Part shown: piece by piece, positions 36,515 through 46,054 of the stretch
Numbering within the stretch: the stretch's first letter is position 1
Layout of the letters: every line of letters begins with the position of its first letter
Assembly (NCBI RefSeq): GCF_900102875.1
Contig: NZ_FNGH01000006.1
Coordinates: 124,001 to 188,000, forward strand
DNA: 64,000 nucleotides
Reading direction: 5' to 3'
Source: Franzmannia pantelleriensis
GTDB lineage: Bacteria > Pseudomonadota > Gammaproteobacteria > Pseudomonadales > Halomonadaceae
Notes under the pieces: model-generated
Database searches by the model: none
Seen by the model: only the letters and a program-made list of their open reading frames with translations
Told to the model about the DNA's origin: nothing
Made by a program: the position numbers and the translations under genes

Positions 36515-37657
36515 ATGACCACTCCTTCATCCCCCGTGCGTTTTAGTGACTGGCCAACCCGCGACGGTCGACGTATCGGCGTGGCGACCCTCGATGCCGA
36601 AGCCTCCCTCAATGCCCTGACGCTTAGCATGATCGAGGCCCTCGACCAGCAGCTGACCGCCTGGCAGCACGATGACAGTGTGGTGGCGGTGTGGCTGGAA
36701 GGGGCCGGCGACAGGGCATTCTGCGCCGGCGGCGATATCGTCGCGCTGTATCGTGCCTTGCAGGGTGATGCCCAGACCGCCAGGGACTACGTGGTGCGCT
36801 ACTTCAGCGCCGAGTATGCCCTCGACTACCGCTTGCACACCTATCCCAAGCCGTTGCTGGCATGGGGCGACGGCATCGTCATGGGCGGCGGCATGGGACT
36901 GCTGGCCGGTGCTCGGCATCGGTTGGTCACCGAGCGCACGCGTCTGGCGATGCCCGAAATCAGCATCGGGCTCTACCCGGACGTCGGTGCCAGTTGGTTT
37001 CTCAACCGCATGCCGCCGGGTATCGGGGCTTACCTGGCGCTGACCGGCGCCCAGCTCAACGCCCGCGACGCGCTCGACCTGGGCCTGGCCGATCAGTTGG
37101 TGCCTGCCCAGCGGCGTGAAGCGCTGATCGGGGCGCTGTGCCGCGCCGACTATGGGCCAGGCAGCGACGCGCTCCTGAATGAGCGCGCCATCCATGCAGC
37201 GCTGGCCGAGGTCGCCGACCGCAACCTGGCGCCGCCTGCTCAACTATGGCCGTGGCGTGACCATATCCAGCGTCTTACCAGCGCCGCCGACGCCGGCCAG
37301 GCCTGCGCGGCCATCCTCGCCGACCCCGAGCAGAATGACTGGCTGGACGCCAATCGTCGCCGGCTGGCCGAAGGTTGTCCACTCACCGCCCAGCTGGCCT
37401 GGGGCATGCTCCAGCGCCATCGTCATACCAGTCTCGCTCAAGCACTGCGCGATGAGCTGAGTCTTTCGCTGCGCTGCTGTCTGGAAGGTGACCTGGCCGA
37501 GGGCGTGCGGGCCCTGTTGATCGACAAGGACAAGCGCCCGCAGTGGAGCCACGCGAAGGTTGCGGCAGTTCCCCCGGCGCAGATCGAGGCCATGTTGCAA
37601 AGCGTCTGGCAGGGTGACGATCACCCGCTGGCGGCGCTCGGGCGCGAGAAGGGCTAG
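36515..37657 (+). CDS. 3-hydroxyisobutyryl-CoA hydrolase / enoyl-CoA hydratase family
   Basis: 380 residues from ATG 36515. Crotonase fold with the ECH_2 insert: GDRAFCAGGDIVALY oxyanion hole, WGDGIVMGGGMGLL, MPEISIGLYPDVGASWFL, where the Glu and Asp match the catalytic pair of human HIBCH. Hydrolyses 3-hydroxyisobutyryl-CoA in valine catabolism. Control by LiuR (branched-chain amino-acid catabolism) fits. Stands alone, without the rest of a valine operon. Confidence 0.88.
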   Translation: MTTPSSPVRFSDWPTRDGRRIGVATLDAEASLNALTLSMIEALDQQLTAWQHDDSVVAVWLEGAGDRAFCAGGDIVALYRALQGDAQTARDYVVRYFSAEYALDYRLHTYPKPLLAWGDGIVMGGGMGLLAGARHRLVTERTRLAMPEISIGLYPDVGASWFLNRMPPGIGAYLALTGAQLNARDALDLGLADQLVPAQRREALIGALCRADYGPGSDALLNERAIHAALAEVADRNLAPPAQLWPWRDHIQRLTSAADAGQACAAILADPEQNDWLDANRRRLAEGCPLTAQLAWGMLQRHRHTSLAQALRDELSLSLRCCLEGDLAEGVRALLIDKDKRPQWSHAKVAAVPPAQIEAMLQSVWQGDDHPLAALGREKG

Positions 37658-37674
37658 CCTTTCTAACGTTTTTA

Positions 37675-37706
37675 TTCTACATTCTATAAAAATGTAGAAA
37701 TTTTTA
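37675..37706 (+). terminator. A+T-rich hairpin after the hydrolase gene
   Basis: TTCTACATT-CTATAAA-AATGTAGAA (9-bp perfect stem, 37675-37699) then ATTTTT. Acts as a terminator; a dual role as a gcdH operator cannot be excluded. Confidence 0.6.
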
Positions 37707-37728
37707 ACGTCGCGACTCCGGAGCCACC

Positions 37729-38910
37729 ATGAGCCAGATTACCCCGATTACCTGGGACGACCCGTTCCGTCTCGTCGACCAGCTCAGCGAAGACGAACGC
37801 ATGGTCCATCAGACCGCCCATGACTACTGCCAGGACAAGCTGCTGCCGCGGGTCCTGGAAGCCAATCGCCACGAACACTTCGATCGCGAGATCATGAATG
37901 AGATGGGCGAGCTGGGGCTGCTCGGCGCGACCATGGAGGGCTACGGCGGCGCCGGCCTCAACTACGTCAGCTACGGCCTGATTGCCCGCGAAGTCGAGCG
38001 CGTCGACTCCGGCTACCGCAGTGCCATGAGCGTCCAGTCGAGCCTGGTGATGTACCCCATCCACGCCTTCGGCAGCGACGCCCAGCGTGACAAATACCTG
38101 CCCAAGCTGGCCAGCGGCGAATGGGTGGGCTGCTTCGGTCTCACCGAGCCCGATCACGGCTCCGACCCCAACGGCATGAGCACCCGGGCCACCAGGATCG
38201 AGGGTGGCTACAAGCTCAACGGCACCAAGAGCTGGATCACCAACTCGCCGATTGCCGACGTGTTCGTGGTGTGGGCCAAGGACGACGAGGGCGACCTGCG
38301 CGGTTTCATTCTCGAGAAGGGCATGGCCGGGCTCTCGGCGCCCAAGATCGAGGGCAAGTTCAGCCTGCGCGCCTCGATCACCGGCCAGATCGCCATGCAG
38401 GACGTGGAGGTCTCCGACGACCAGATCCTGCCCGGCGTGAAGGGGCTCAAGGGGCCGTTCTCGTGCCTCAATCGGGCTCGCTTCGGGATTGCCTGGGGCA
38501 CCATGGGCGCCGCCGAGGCGTGCTGGCACGCGGCGCGCCAGTACACCCTGGATCGCAAGCAGTTCGGCCGCCCGCTGGCCGCCAATCAGCTGATCCAGAA
38601 GAAACTCGCCGACATGCAGACCGAGATTGCCCTGGGGCTTCAGGCGGCGCTGCGCGTCGGGCGGATGATCGACGACGGCCAGCTGGTGCCCGAGGCGATC
38701 TCGCTGATCAAGCGCAACAACTGCGGCAAGGCGCTGGATATCGCGCGGGTGGCGCGAGACATGCACGGCGGCAACGGCATCGCCGACGAGTACCACGTGA
38801 TTCGCCACGTTATGAACCTCGAAGCGGTTAACACCTACGAGGGTACCCACGATATTCACGCGCTGATCCTGGGCCGGGCCCAAACCGGCATTCAGGCCTT
38901 CAGCGGCTGA
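37729..38910 (+). CDS. gcdH: Glutaryl-CoA dehydrogenase
   Basis: FAD enzyme, glutaryl-CoA to crotonyl-CoA, in lysine/tryptophan/glutarate catabolism. 393 residues. Acyl-CoA dehydrogenase motifs: [52 protein letters not shown], and the catalytic Glu in [17 protein letters not shown]. Paired downstream with a CaiB-type CoA transferase, the usual partner that activates glutarate. The pair is interrupted by a 282-bp spacer holding repeat copy A. Confidence 0.93.
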   Translation: MSQITPITWDDPFRLVDQLSEDERMVHQTAHDYCQDKLLPRVLEANRHEHFDREIMNEMGELGLLGATMEGYGGAGLNYVSYGLIAREVERVDSGYRSAMSVQSSLVMYPIHAFGSDAQRDKYLPKLASGEWVGCFGLTEPDHGSDPNGMSTRATRIEGGYKLNGTKSWITNSPIADVFVVWAKDDEGDLRGFILEKGMAGLSAPKIEGKFSLRASITGQIAMQDVEVSDDQILPGVKGLKGPFSCLNRARFGIAWGTMGAAEACWHAARQYTLDRKQFGRPLAANQLIQKKLADMQTEIALGLQAALRVGRMIDDGQLVPEAISLIKRNNCGKALDIARVARDMHGGNGIADEYHVIRHVMNLEAVNTYEGTHDIHALILGRAQTGIQAFSG

Positions 38911-38946
38911 TCGAGCGGATTAGCCTGAGGGGGGGATGGCAGCCAA

Positions 38947-39150
38947 GCGAAGGACGCCGGGGACAGGTCGAAAAGGAGGTTTGCGCCATGGGTGAGGAGC
39001 ACTGCTCCGAACGGGCTGGCCATGGATGGCCAGCACAGGTCCTGCAAGCGAAGCAGGATGCGAGAGCGCAGTCAGGGCGCAAGGTAGCGCCCAGGGACGG
39101 GTTTACAGCGCCTCCTTGTAGGCCTGTCGTCGGATCCGAGCAAGCGGTGT
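38947..39150 (+). repeat. Structured intergenic repeat, copy A
   Basis: About 205 bp, roughly 88% identical by eye to copy B near 43.9 kb, same orientation. Contains four successive hairpins: GGAGC-ACT-GCTCC (38996-39008), GCTGGCCA-TGGA-TGGCCAGC (39015-39034), TCCTGC-N7-GCAGGA (39040-39058) and GGGCGC-N6-GCGCCC (39075-39092). No protein-coding potential. It fills most of the gap between gcdH and the CoA transferase gene. Confidence 0.85.
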
Positions 39151-39192
39151 TGCCTATCTCGATAGCCCTGTCCGAGTGATCAAGGAGACAAG

Positions 39193-40398
39193 ATGAGCGG
39201 ACCGCTTGAGGGACGTCTGGTGCTCGATATGTCACGCGTGCTGGCCGGCCCCTGGGCCGGCCAGCTGCTGGCCGATCTGGGCGCCCAGGTGATCAAGATC
39301 GAACGCCCCGGCAGCGGTGACGACACCCGCAGCTGGGGGCCGCCGTGGCTGGAAGACGCCGCCGGTGACCCGCTGGAAGCCGCCTATTTCCTGTGCGCCA
39401 ATCGCGGCAAGCAGTCGCTGGCGGTGGATATCACCCGCGCCGAAGGCCAGGCGCTGGTGCGCGAGCTGGCCTCCCGCGCCGATATCCTGCTGGAGAACTT
39501 CAAGGTCGGCGGCCTTAAGAAATACGGCCTCGACTACGCCAGCCTGAGCGAGCTCAACCCCGGGCTGATCGGTTGCTCGATCACCGGTTTCGGCCAGGAC
39601 GGCCCCTATGCCCAGCGCGCCGGCTACGACTTCATGATCCAGGCCATGGGCGGCTTGATGAGCGTGACCGGTGACGCCGATAGCATGCCGATGAAGACCG
39701 GCGTGGCCATCACCGACGTCATGACCGGCCTATATGCCTGCGTCGGCGTGCTGGCGGCGCTCGACGAGCGCTCGCGCACCGGTCGCGGCCGGCATGTCGA
39801 CGTGGCGCTGCTCGACGTGCAGGTGGCGACCCTCGCCAACCAGGCGCTCAACACCCTGGTCTCCGGGCAGGATCCACAGCGTCACGGCAATGCTCACCCC
39901 AATATCGTGCCCTACCAGGCCTTTGCCTGCGCCGACGGACATCTGGTGGTGACGGTGGGCAACGACAGCCAGTTTGCGCGCTTCGCTACGCTGCTTGGCC
40001 ACCCCGAGTGGGCCAGCGACCCGGCCTACGCCACCAACGGCGCGCGGGTCGCCCACCGCGAAACGCTGGTGCCATTGATCGCAGCCTGCCTGGTGACCCG
40101 CACGCGGGATGCCTGGCTGGCCGACTTCGAAGCCCATGGCATTCCCGCCGGGCCCATCAACACCATCTCCGAGGCGCTGCACGATGCCCAGGTGCTGCAC
40201 CGCGGCATGGTCACCACCCTACAGCGCGACGGCAGCGCCGTGCCGCAGGTCGGCAATCCGCTGCGCTTCGACGGCGACAGCCAGACCAGCCGTCGAGCGC
40301 CGCCGGGGATCGGCCAGGACAGCGACCGTGTGCTCGGCGAGATGGGCCTCAACGCCGAGCAGATACATACGCTGCGGGAGCAGGGGATCATTGGGTAG
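39193..40398 (+). CDS. CaiB/BaiF-family CoA transferase (probable succinyl-CoA:glutarate CoA-transferase)
   Basis: 401 residues, class III CoA transferase. N-terminal GPLEGRLVLDMSRVLAGPWA, GADVIKIE-like GAQVIKIERPGSGDDTRSWGP, LCANRGKQSLAVD, and the nucleophilic Asp in the RAGYDFMIQAMGG region. Adjacent gcdH suggests glutarate activation as the substrate; formyl- or succinyl-CoA transferases of this family look alike, so substrate is inference. Confidence 0.85.
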   Translation: MSGPLEGRLVLDMSRVLAGPWAGQLLADLGAQVIKIERPGSGDDTRSWGPPWLEDAAGDPLEAAYFLCANRGKQSLAVDITRAEGQALVRELASRADILLENFKVGGLKKYGLDYASLSELNPGLIGCSITGFGQDGPYAQRAGYDFMIQAMGGLMSVTGDADSMPMKTGVAITDVMTGLYACVGVLAALDERSRTGRGRHVDVALLDVQVATLANQALNTLVSGQDPQRHGNAHPNIVPYQAFACADGHLVVTVGNDSQFARFATLLGHPEWASDPAYATNGARVAHRETLVPLIAACLVTRTRDAWLADFEAHGIPAGPINTISEALHDAQVLHRGMVTTLQRDGSAVPQVGNPLRFDGDSQTSRRAPPGIGQDSDRVLGEMGLNAEQIHTLREQGIIG

Positions 40399-40414
40399 CG
40401 CCCAGCGTTAGCCG

Positions 40415-41248
40415 CTAGCGCGGCGAGAAGCGCCGGCTGAGGCCGGTCTCGGCAATCATCCGCGTCGAGATCTCCTCGATCGAGAAGCGCGTGGTATCGA
40501 TAAACGGCACATGCATCTGGCGGAACAAGCCCTCCGCCTGCTGAACCTCCTGCATGCACTGATCCATCGAGCAGTAGCGGCTGTTGGGTCGACGCTCACT
40601 GCGGATGGCCGCCAGCCGGCGGGCGTCGATGGTCAGGCCGAACAGCTTGTGGCGGAAGGGCGCCAGCGCCGGCGGCAGCTTGAGGCTACCATCCTCGTCG
40701 AGGTCGTCGTCGGTGAGTGGGTAGTTGGCGGCGCGAATGCCGAACTGCAGCGCCAGGTAGAGCGAGGTCGGCGTCTTGCCGCAACGCGACACGCCGACCA
40801 GGATGATATCGGCCTTGTCGTACTGATGGGTGCGCGCGCCGTCATCGTTGTCGAGGGCAAAGTGCACCGAATCGATACGGTTCATGTAGGCGTCGTCGCG
40901 GCCGATCGAGTGGGTGCTGCCCACGCTGTAGGTAGAGCGCGTGGCGAGCTCCTTCTCCAGCGGCTCGAGAAAGGTCGAGAAGATATCGACCTTGAAGCCG
41001 GTCGCCTGGCTGATCACGCTACGGACGTCGGCATCGACGATGGTGTCGATGATGATCGGCTGGGCACCGTCGCGCACTGCGGTGGCGTTGATCACCTCGA
41101 CCAGCCCCTCGGCCTTGTCGACGCTATCGATATAGGGCTTGGTGAGCATACGGATCTCGACGCTCTCGAACTGGGCCAGCAGGCTGCGGCCGAGGCTTTC
41201 GGCAGTGATGCCGGTGCCGTCGGATATGAAGAAGGCGGTGCGGGTCAT
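40415..41248 (-). CDS. ppsR: PEP synthase regulatory protein (bifunctional kinase/pyrophosphorylase)
   Basis: DUF299 family; phosphorylates and dephosphorylates PEP synthase on a Thr next to its catalytic His. 277 residues from ATG 41248. Walker A-like [16 protein letters not shown] at about 150-165 and the N-terminal [15 protein letters not shown]. Divergent from ppsA, the usual arrangement. The open frame extends upstream but without similarity. Confidence 0.93.
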   Translation of the reverse strand: MTRTAFFISDGTGITAESLGRSLLAQFESVEIRMLTKPYIDSVDKAEGLVEVINATAVRDGAQPIIIDTIVDADVRSVISQATGFKVDIFSTFLEPLEKELATRSTYSVGSTHSIGRDDAYMNRIDSVHFALDNDDGARTHQYDKADIILVGVSRCGKTPTSLYLALQFGIRAANYPLTDDDLDEDGSLKLPPALAPFRHKLFGLTIDARRLAAIRSERRPNSRYCSMDQCMQEVQQAEGLFRQMHVPFIDTTRFSIEEISTRMIAETGLSRRFSPR

Positions 41249-41448
41249 GGTGATCTCGTCTGGTCGCGGTGGGGCGATTACTACACAAAACCCCCCATGT
41301 TGTAAAAATCCTCCAGTGACTTCGCTGTTAGACCAATGGCGAATACGACCCTGGCTTGGTAGGGTGAGCCACACTTTGCTAGCGGCATTGCCGCGCCTTG
41401 CGTCCATACCGCCACAAGCGGTATCCCGCACCTGAACAAGGGGGTCTC

Positions 41449-43821
41449 GTGGAAGAGTACATTCTGTGGTTTGACCAGCTGGGCATGAATGACGTCGAGC
41501 GCGTCGGAGGCAAGAACGCCTCGCTCGGTGAGATGATCTCCAATCTGACCGGTGCCGGCGTCAGCGTGCCCGGCGGCTTCGCCACGACCGCCCACGCCTA
41601 CCGCGAATTTCTCGCCCACGAAGGGCTCAATGAACGCATCAATCAGGCCCTGGCGCGGCTCGATGTCGACGACGTTGCCGAGCTGGCCCGGGTCGGTGCC
41701 GAGATCCGCCAGTGGGTGATCGACACGCCGCTGCCGCCGGCCTTCGAGGCCGCACTGCGCGAGGCCTATCAGCAGATGGAAGCCAAACACCCCAGCCTCA
41801 AGGCTGCGGTACGCAGCTCGGCCACTGCCGAGGATCTGCCGGATGCCTCTTTCGCCGGCCAGCAAGAGACCTTCCTCAATATCGAAGGCTTCGACAACAT
41901 CAAGCGCGCGGTTCACGAGGTGTTCGCTTCGCTGTTCAACGACCGCGCCATCTCCTACCGCGTGCACCGCGGCTACGCCCACGAGAACGTGGCGCTGTCC
42001 GCCGGGGTGCAGAAGATGGTGCGCTCCGAGACCGGCGCCAGCGGGGTGATGTTCACCCTCGACACCGAATCCGGCTTCCGCGATGCGGTTTTCGTCACCG
42101 CCTCCTGGGGGCTCGGCGAGACGGTGGTGCAGGGCGCGGTCAATCCTGATGAATTCTACGTGCACAAGCCCACCCTGGCCGCTGGGCGGCCGGCGGTGCT
42201 GCGCCGCAACCTGGGCTCCAAGCTGATCAAGATGGTCTACACCGACGACACCAGCGCTGGCAAGTCGGTAGAAACCGTCGAGGTCCCGCTCAGCGAGCGC
42301 GGCCGCTTCTGCATCCATGATGCCCAGGTCATGGACCTGGCGCGTCAGGCCGTGATCATCGAGCAGCACTACCAGCGCCCGATGGATATCGAGTGGGCAC
42401 TCGACGGCGACGATGGCAAGCTGTATATCGTTCAGGCGCGGCCCGAGACGGTGGTCTCGCAGCAGGAGGGCGGCAAGCTCGAGCGCTTCCAGCTCAAGGA
42501 GAAGGGCCGCACCCTGGTCAGCGGCCGCGCCATCGGCCAGCGCATCGGCCAGGGCGACGTCAAGGTGATCCTGACGCCGGATGAGATGGACAAGGTCAAG
42601 GATGGCGACGTGCTGGTCACCGACATGACCGATCCCGATTGGGAGCCGATCATGAAGCGCGCCTCGGCGATCGTCACCAATCGTGGTGGTCGTACCTGCC
42701 ATGCGGCGATCATCGCTCGCGAACTGGGCATCCCGGCGGTAGTCGGCTGTGGCGATGCCACCGCGGTGCTCAGCGACGGCCGCGAGGTCACCGTGTCCTG
42801 CGCCGAAGGCGATACCGGCAACGTCTACGAAGGGCTGCTGTCTTTCGATCGCAAGATCTCCAGCGTCGACGCCATGCCCGAGATCCCGTTCAAGATCATG
42901 ATGAACGTCGGTAACCCGGATCGCGCCTTCAGCTTCGCCGGCCTGCCCAATGCCGGTGTCGGGCTGGCGCGGCTGGAGTTCATCATCAACCGCATGATCG
43001 GCGTGCACCCCAAGGCGCTCATCGACTACGACACCTTGCCGCTCGATCTTCAGCAGAGCATCGACCTGCGCACCGCCGGCTATAGCGACCCGGTGAGTTT
43101 CTACGTCGACAAGCTGGTCGAGGGCATTTCGACCCTGGCCGCCGCCTTCTATCCGCAGCGTGTCATCGTGCGGCTGTCGGACTTCAAGTCCAATGAGTAC
43201 GAGAACCTGATCGGTGGCAAGCTCTACGAGCCGGGTGAAGAGAACCCCATGCTCGGCTTCCGCGGCGCCTCGCGGTATATCTCCGACGCCTTCCGGCCAT
43301 GCTTCGAGCTCGAGTGTCAGGCGCTCAAGCGGGTACGCGACGAGATGGGGCTCGACAACGTCGAGATCATGGTGCCGTTCGTGCGTACCCCGGACGAAGG
43401 CAAGGCGGTCGTCGACCTGCTCGCCGCCAACGGACTGAAGCGGGGTGACAGGGACCTTCAGGTGATCATGATGTGCGAGCTGCCGGCCAACGCGCTGCTG
43501 GCCGATGAGTTCCTCGCCCACTTCGATGGCTTCTCGATCGGCTCCAACGACCTCACCCAGCTGACCCTGGGCCTGGATCGCGACTCGGGTATCGTCGCGC
43601 ACCTGTTCGACGAGCGTAATCCTGCGGTCAAGAAGCTGCTGGCGATGGCGATCCAGGCCTGCAAGGCCCAGGGCAAGTACGTCGGGATCTGCGGCCAGGG
43701 CCCCTCGGATTATCCCGAGCTTGCCAAGTGGCTGATGGAGCAGGGCATCGACTCGGTGTCGCTCAACCCGGACGCGGTGCTCGAGACCTGGTTCATGCTC
43801 GCCGGCGAAACGCTGAGCTAA
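41449..43821 (+). CDS. ppsA: Phosphoenolpyruvate synthase
   Basis: Gluconeogenic: pyruvate + ATP gives PEP + AMP + Pi. 790 residues from GTG 41449 (AAGGGGG 5 bp ahead); E. coli PpsA is 792. N-terminal ATP-grasp domain ([20 protein letters not shown]), catalytic swivel His418 in [14 protein letters not shown], and a C-terminal PEP barrel with the active-site Cys in [10 protein letters not shown]. The Thr before His418 is the target of PpsR. Confidence 0.96.
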   Translation: MEEYILWFDQLGMNDVERVGGKNASLGEMISNLTGAGVSVPGGFATTAHAYREFLAHEGLNERINQALARLDVDDVAELARVGAEIRQWVIDTPLPPAFEAALREAYQQMEAKHPSLKAAVRSSATAEDLPDASFAGQQETFLNIEGFDNIKRAVHEVFASLFNDRAISYRVHRGYAHENVALSAGVQKMVRSETGASGVMFTLDTESGFRDAVFVTASWGLGETVVQGAVNPDEFYVHKPTLAAGRPAVLRRNLGSKLIKMVYTDDTSAGKSVETVEVPLSERGRFCIHDAQVMDLARQAVIIEQHYQRPMDIEWALDGDDGKLYIVQARPETVVSQQEGGKLERFQLKEKGRTLVSGRAIGQRIGQGDVKVILTPDEMDKVKDGDVLVTDMTDPDWEPIMKRASAIVTNRGGRTCHAAIIARELGIPAVVGCGDATAVLSDGREVTVSCAEGDTGNVYEGLLSFDRKISSVDAMPEIPFKIMMNVGNPDRAFSFAGLPNAGVGLARLEFIINRMIGVHPKALIDYDTLPLDLQQSIDLRTAGYSDPVSFYVDKLVEGISTLAAAFYPQRVIVRLSDFKSNEYENLIGGKLYEPGEENPMLGFRGASRYISDAFRPCFELECQALKRVRDEMGLDNVEIMVPFVRTPDEGKAVVDLLAANGLKRGDRDLQVIMMCELPANALLADEFLAHFDGFSIGSNDLTQLTLGLDRDSGIVAHLFDERNPAVKKLLAMAIQACKAQGKYVGICGQGPSDYPELAKWLMEQGIDSVSLNPDAVLETWFMLAGETLS

Positions 43822-43862
43822 CAGCCTGCACCCCCCGGGGTAAGCCACCTTGGTTGCTATTA

Positions 43863-44065
43863 GCGAGGGACGCCGGAGGTAGGTCGAAGAGGGGGTTTGC
43901 GCTATGGGTGAGGAGCACTGCTCCGAACGGGCTGGCCATGGATGGCCGGCCCTGGTCCTGCAAGCGAAGCAGGATGCGAGAGCGAAGCAGGGCGCAAGGT
44001 AGCGCCCAGGGATGGGTTCACAGCGCCCCCTCGTAGGCCTACCGCCGGATCAGTCCCGAGCGGTG
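43863..44065 (+). repeat. Structured intergenic repeat, copy B
   Basis: Second copy of the repeat at 38.9 kb, same strand, 4.9 kb downstream. The hairpins are retained: GGAGC-ACT-GCTCC (43912-43924), the GGCCATGGATGGCC stem (one A-to-G change turns a U-A pair into U-G, still paired), TCCTGC...GCAGGA and GGGCGC...GCGCCC. It fills the 354-bp gap between ppsA and ggt together with the terminator at 44091. No gene seen. Confidence 0.85.
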
Positions 44066-44090
44066 CCGCTTTAGGCGATGTCCCTACTAA

Positions 44091-44126
44091 CGCCCGCTCG
44101 ACGACTGCCGTCGAGCGGGCGCTTTT
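44091..44126 (+). terminator. Rho-independent terminator between ppsA/repeat B and ggt
   Basis: 12-bp perfect stem GCCCGCTCGACG / CGTCGAGCGGGC (44092-44103 with 44109-44120), loop ACTGC, then GCTTTT. Confidence 0.8.
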
Positions 44127-44175
44127 CGTCTATGCTGTCAGTTTCCCCCCACGCCTGCGACAAGGAGCCTGTCCG

Positions 44176-45999
44176 ATGCCTGTTTCATATATTCCCTTCC
44201 GCCGCTGCCTGCTGCCATGGGCCGTAGCCCTGACGCTTGGCGTATCGGTCGCAGCCAACGCCGAGGTGGCCTTCGACTACGATGTTCCGGCGATCGCCCC
44301 CGAGGTCAGCTCGGGAAGCGAAGAGAAGCCCGGCTGGGCCACTCAGCGCTTCGCTGTGGCCGCCGCCAACCCGCTCGCCACTGACGCCGGCTACCAGGTA
44401 CTCAAGGCCGGCGGCAGCGCGGTCGACGCGGCGATTGCCGTGCAGATGGTACTGACCCTGGTCGAGCCGCAGTCCAGCGGGATCGGCGGCGGGGCCTTCC
44501 TGGTGCACTTCGACGGCGAGGCGGTGCAGGCCTATGACGGCCGCGAAACGGCCCCAGGCGACGTCGATGGCGCGCTATTCCTCGATGACGACGGCGACCC
44601 CCTGGCGTTCATGGACGCAGCGGCCAGCGGACTCTCGGTGGGTGCCCCTGGCACCGTGCGCATGCTCGAACTGGCCCACGAGCGCCACGGTGAGCTGCCC
44701 TGGGCGGCGCTGTTCGAGCCAGCGATTGCCCTGGCCGAGCAGGGCTTTGCGGTCAGCCCGCGCCTGCACGCCAGCCTGGCCGGCGAAGAGCGGCTGCGCG
44801 ATGACCCGTTGGGAGGTGCGTTCTACTACCCTGACGGGGAGCCGCTGGCCGAGGGCCACGAACTCAAGAATCCGGCGCTGGGGGCGATCCTGCGCGAAAT
44901 CGCCGAGCGCGGCAGCAAGGCGTTGCATACCGGCAGCATCGCCGAAGACCTAGTGTTCCGCGTCCAGGACCACGCCGAACGGCCCGGCAGCCTGAGCCTC
45001 GAGGACCTGGCCAGCTACTCGGCCAAGACCCGCACGCCGCTGTGCAACGACTGGCAGGCCTATCGCGTCTGCGGCTTCCCGCCACCGTCCTCGGGGCACC
45101 TGACCATCATGCAGATCCTGGGGGTCCTCGAGCACCTGCCCGAGCTCGAGGCGCCGCTCGAGGACGACCGCCCCAGCGTCGACTGGCTGCACCAGTTCCT
45201 CGAAGCCTCGCGACTGGCCTTCGCCGACCGCGGCAAGTACATCGCCGATCCCGACTTCGTCCAGGCGCCTGGTAACGACTGGAACAGTATGCTCGACCCT
45301 CACTATCTTGCCGGACGTGCGGCGCTGCTGGGCGAGGAGAGCCTTGGTAGCGACGGTGCCGAGCCGGGCAATCCCGGCGAGCTGAGCACGGCCTGGGCGG
45401 TGCAGCCGGATCAGCCCGAGTACGGCACCAGCCATATCAGCATCATCGACGAGCAGGGCAATGCCTTGGCCATGACCACCACCATCGAGTCCGCCTTCGG
45501 TTCACGCATCATGGCCGACGGCGGCACCGGCTTGCCCGGGGGCTACTTGCTCAACAACGAGCTCACCGACTTCTCCTTCACCCCGGAAGACGCCGACGGC
45601 AACCCCATTGCCAATCGCGTCGAAGCGCGCAAGCGGCCGCGCTCGAGCATGAGCCCGACGCTGGTGTTCGACCGCGACAGCGATGCGCTGGTGGCTAGCC
45701 TCGGCTCGCCGGGTGGTGCGGCGATCATCCACTATACCGCCAAGGCGCTAGTGGCGATGCTCGACTGGGGGCTGGACGCGCAGCAGGCGCTTAACCTGCC
45801 TCACGCCATCACCCTGGGTGGGCCGGTCTTCCTCGAGGAAAATGCGTTTCCGCCGGCAGTACTGGAAGCGCTCAATCAGCGCGGTCACGACGCCAGCGAG
45901 CGCGAGCTGGTCAGCGGCCTGCAGGCGCTGCAGGTGGTCGACGACGGCTTCTACGGTGGTGCCGATCCACGCCGTGAAGGCGTGGTGATGGGGGAGTAG
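44176..45999 (+). CDS. ggt: Gamma-glutamyltransferase (periplasmic)
   Basis: Ntn-hydrolase that cleaves gamma-glutamyl bonds of glutathione. 607 residues from ATG 44176, with AAGGAG 9 bp ahead. Signal peptide with likely cleavage ANA|EV after residue 29. Autoprocessing yields a small subunit beginning at the catalytic Thr418 (YGTSHISI). Also present are LVEPQSSGIGGGAFLVH, PPPSSGHLTIMQILG, and SPGGAAIIHY. A longer open frame runs upstream through repeat B but has no signal sequence. Confidence 0.95.
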   Translation: MPVSYIPFRRCLLPWAVALTLGVSVAANAEVAFDYDVPAIAPEVSSGSEEKPGWATQRFAVAAANPLATDAGYQVLKAGGSAVDAAIAVQMVLTLVEPQSSGIGGGAFLVHFDGEAVQAYDGRETAPGDVDGALFLDDDGDPLAFMDAAASGLSVGAPGTVRMLELAHERHGELPWAALFEPAIALAEQGFAVSPRLHASLAGEERLRDDPLGGAFYYPDGEPLAEGHELKNPALGAILREIAERGSKALHTGSIAEDLVFRVQDHAERPGSLSLEDLASYSAKTRTPLCNDWQAYRVCGFPPPSSGHLTIMQILGVLEHLPELEAPLEDDRPSVDWLHQFLEASRLAFADRGKYIADPDFVQAPGNDWNSMLDPHYLAGRAALLGEESLGSDGAEPGNPGELSTAWAVQPDQPEYGTSHISIIDEQGNALAMTTTIESAFGSRIMADGGTGLPGGYLLNNELTDFSFTPEDADGNPIANRVEARKRPRSSMSPTLVFDRDSDALVASLGSPGGAAIIHYTAKALVAMLDWGLDAQQALNLPHAITLGGPVFLEENAFPPAVLEALNQRGHDASERELVSGLQALQVVDDGFYGGADPRREGVVMGE

Positions 46000-46054
46000 C
46001 AGCGAACTGAAAGCGCCCAGCGCCCGGCCATTCAGCTCGGCGCTCGGCGCTAAC

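Noticed and set aside
41281-43848. 855-codon minus-strand frame opposite ppsA
   Set aside because: Same cause; ppsA on the + strand carries every family motif.
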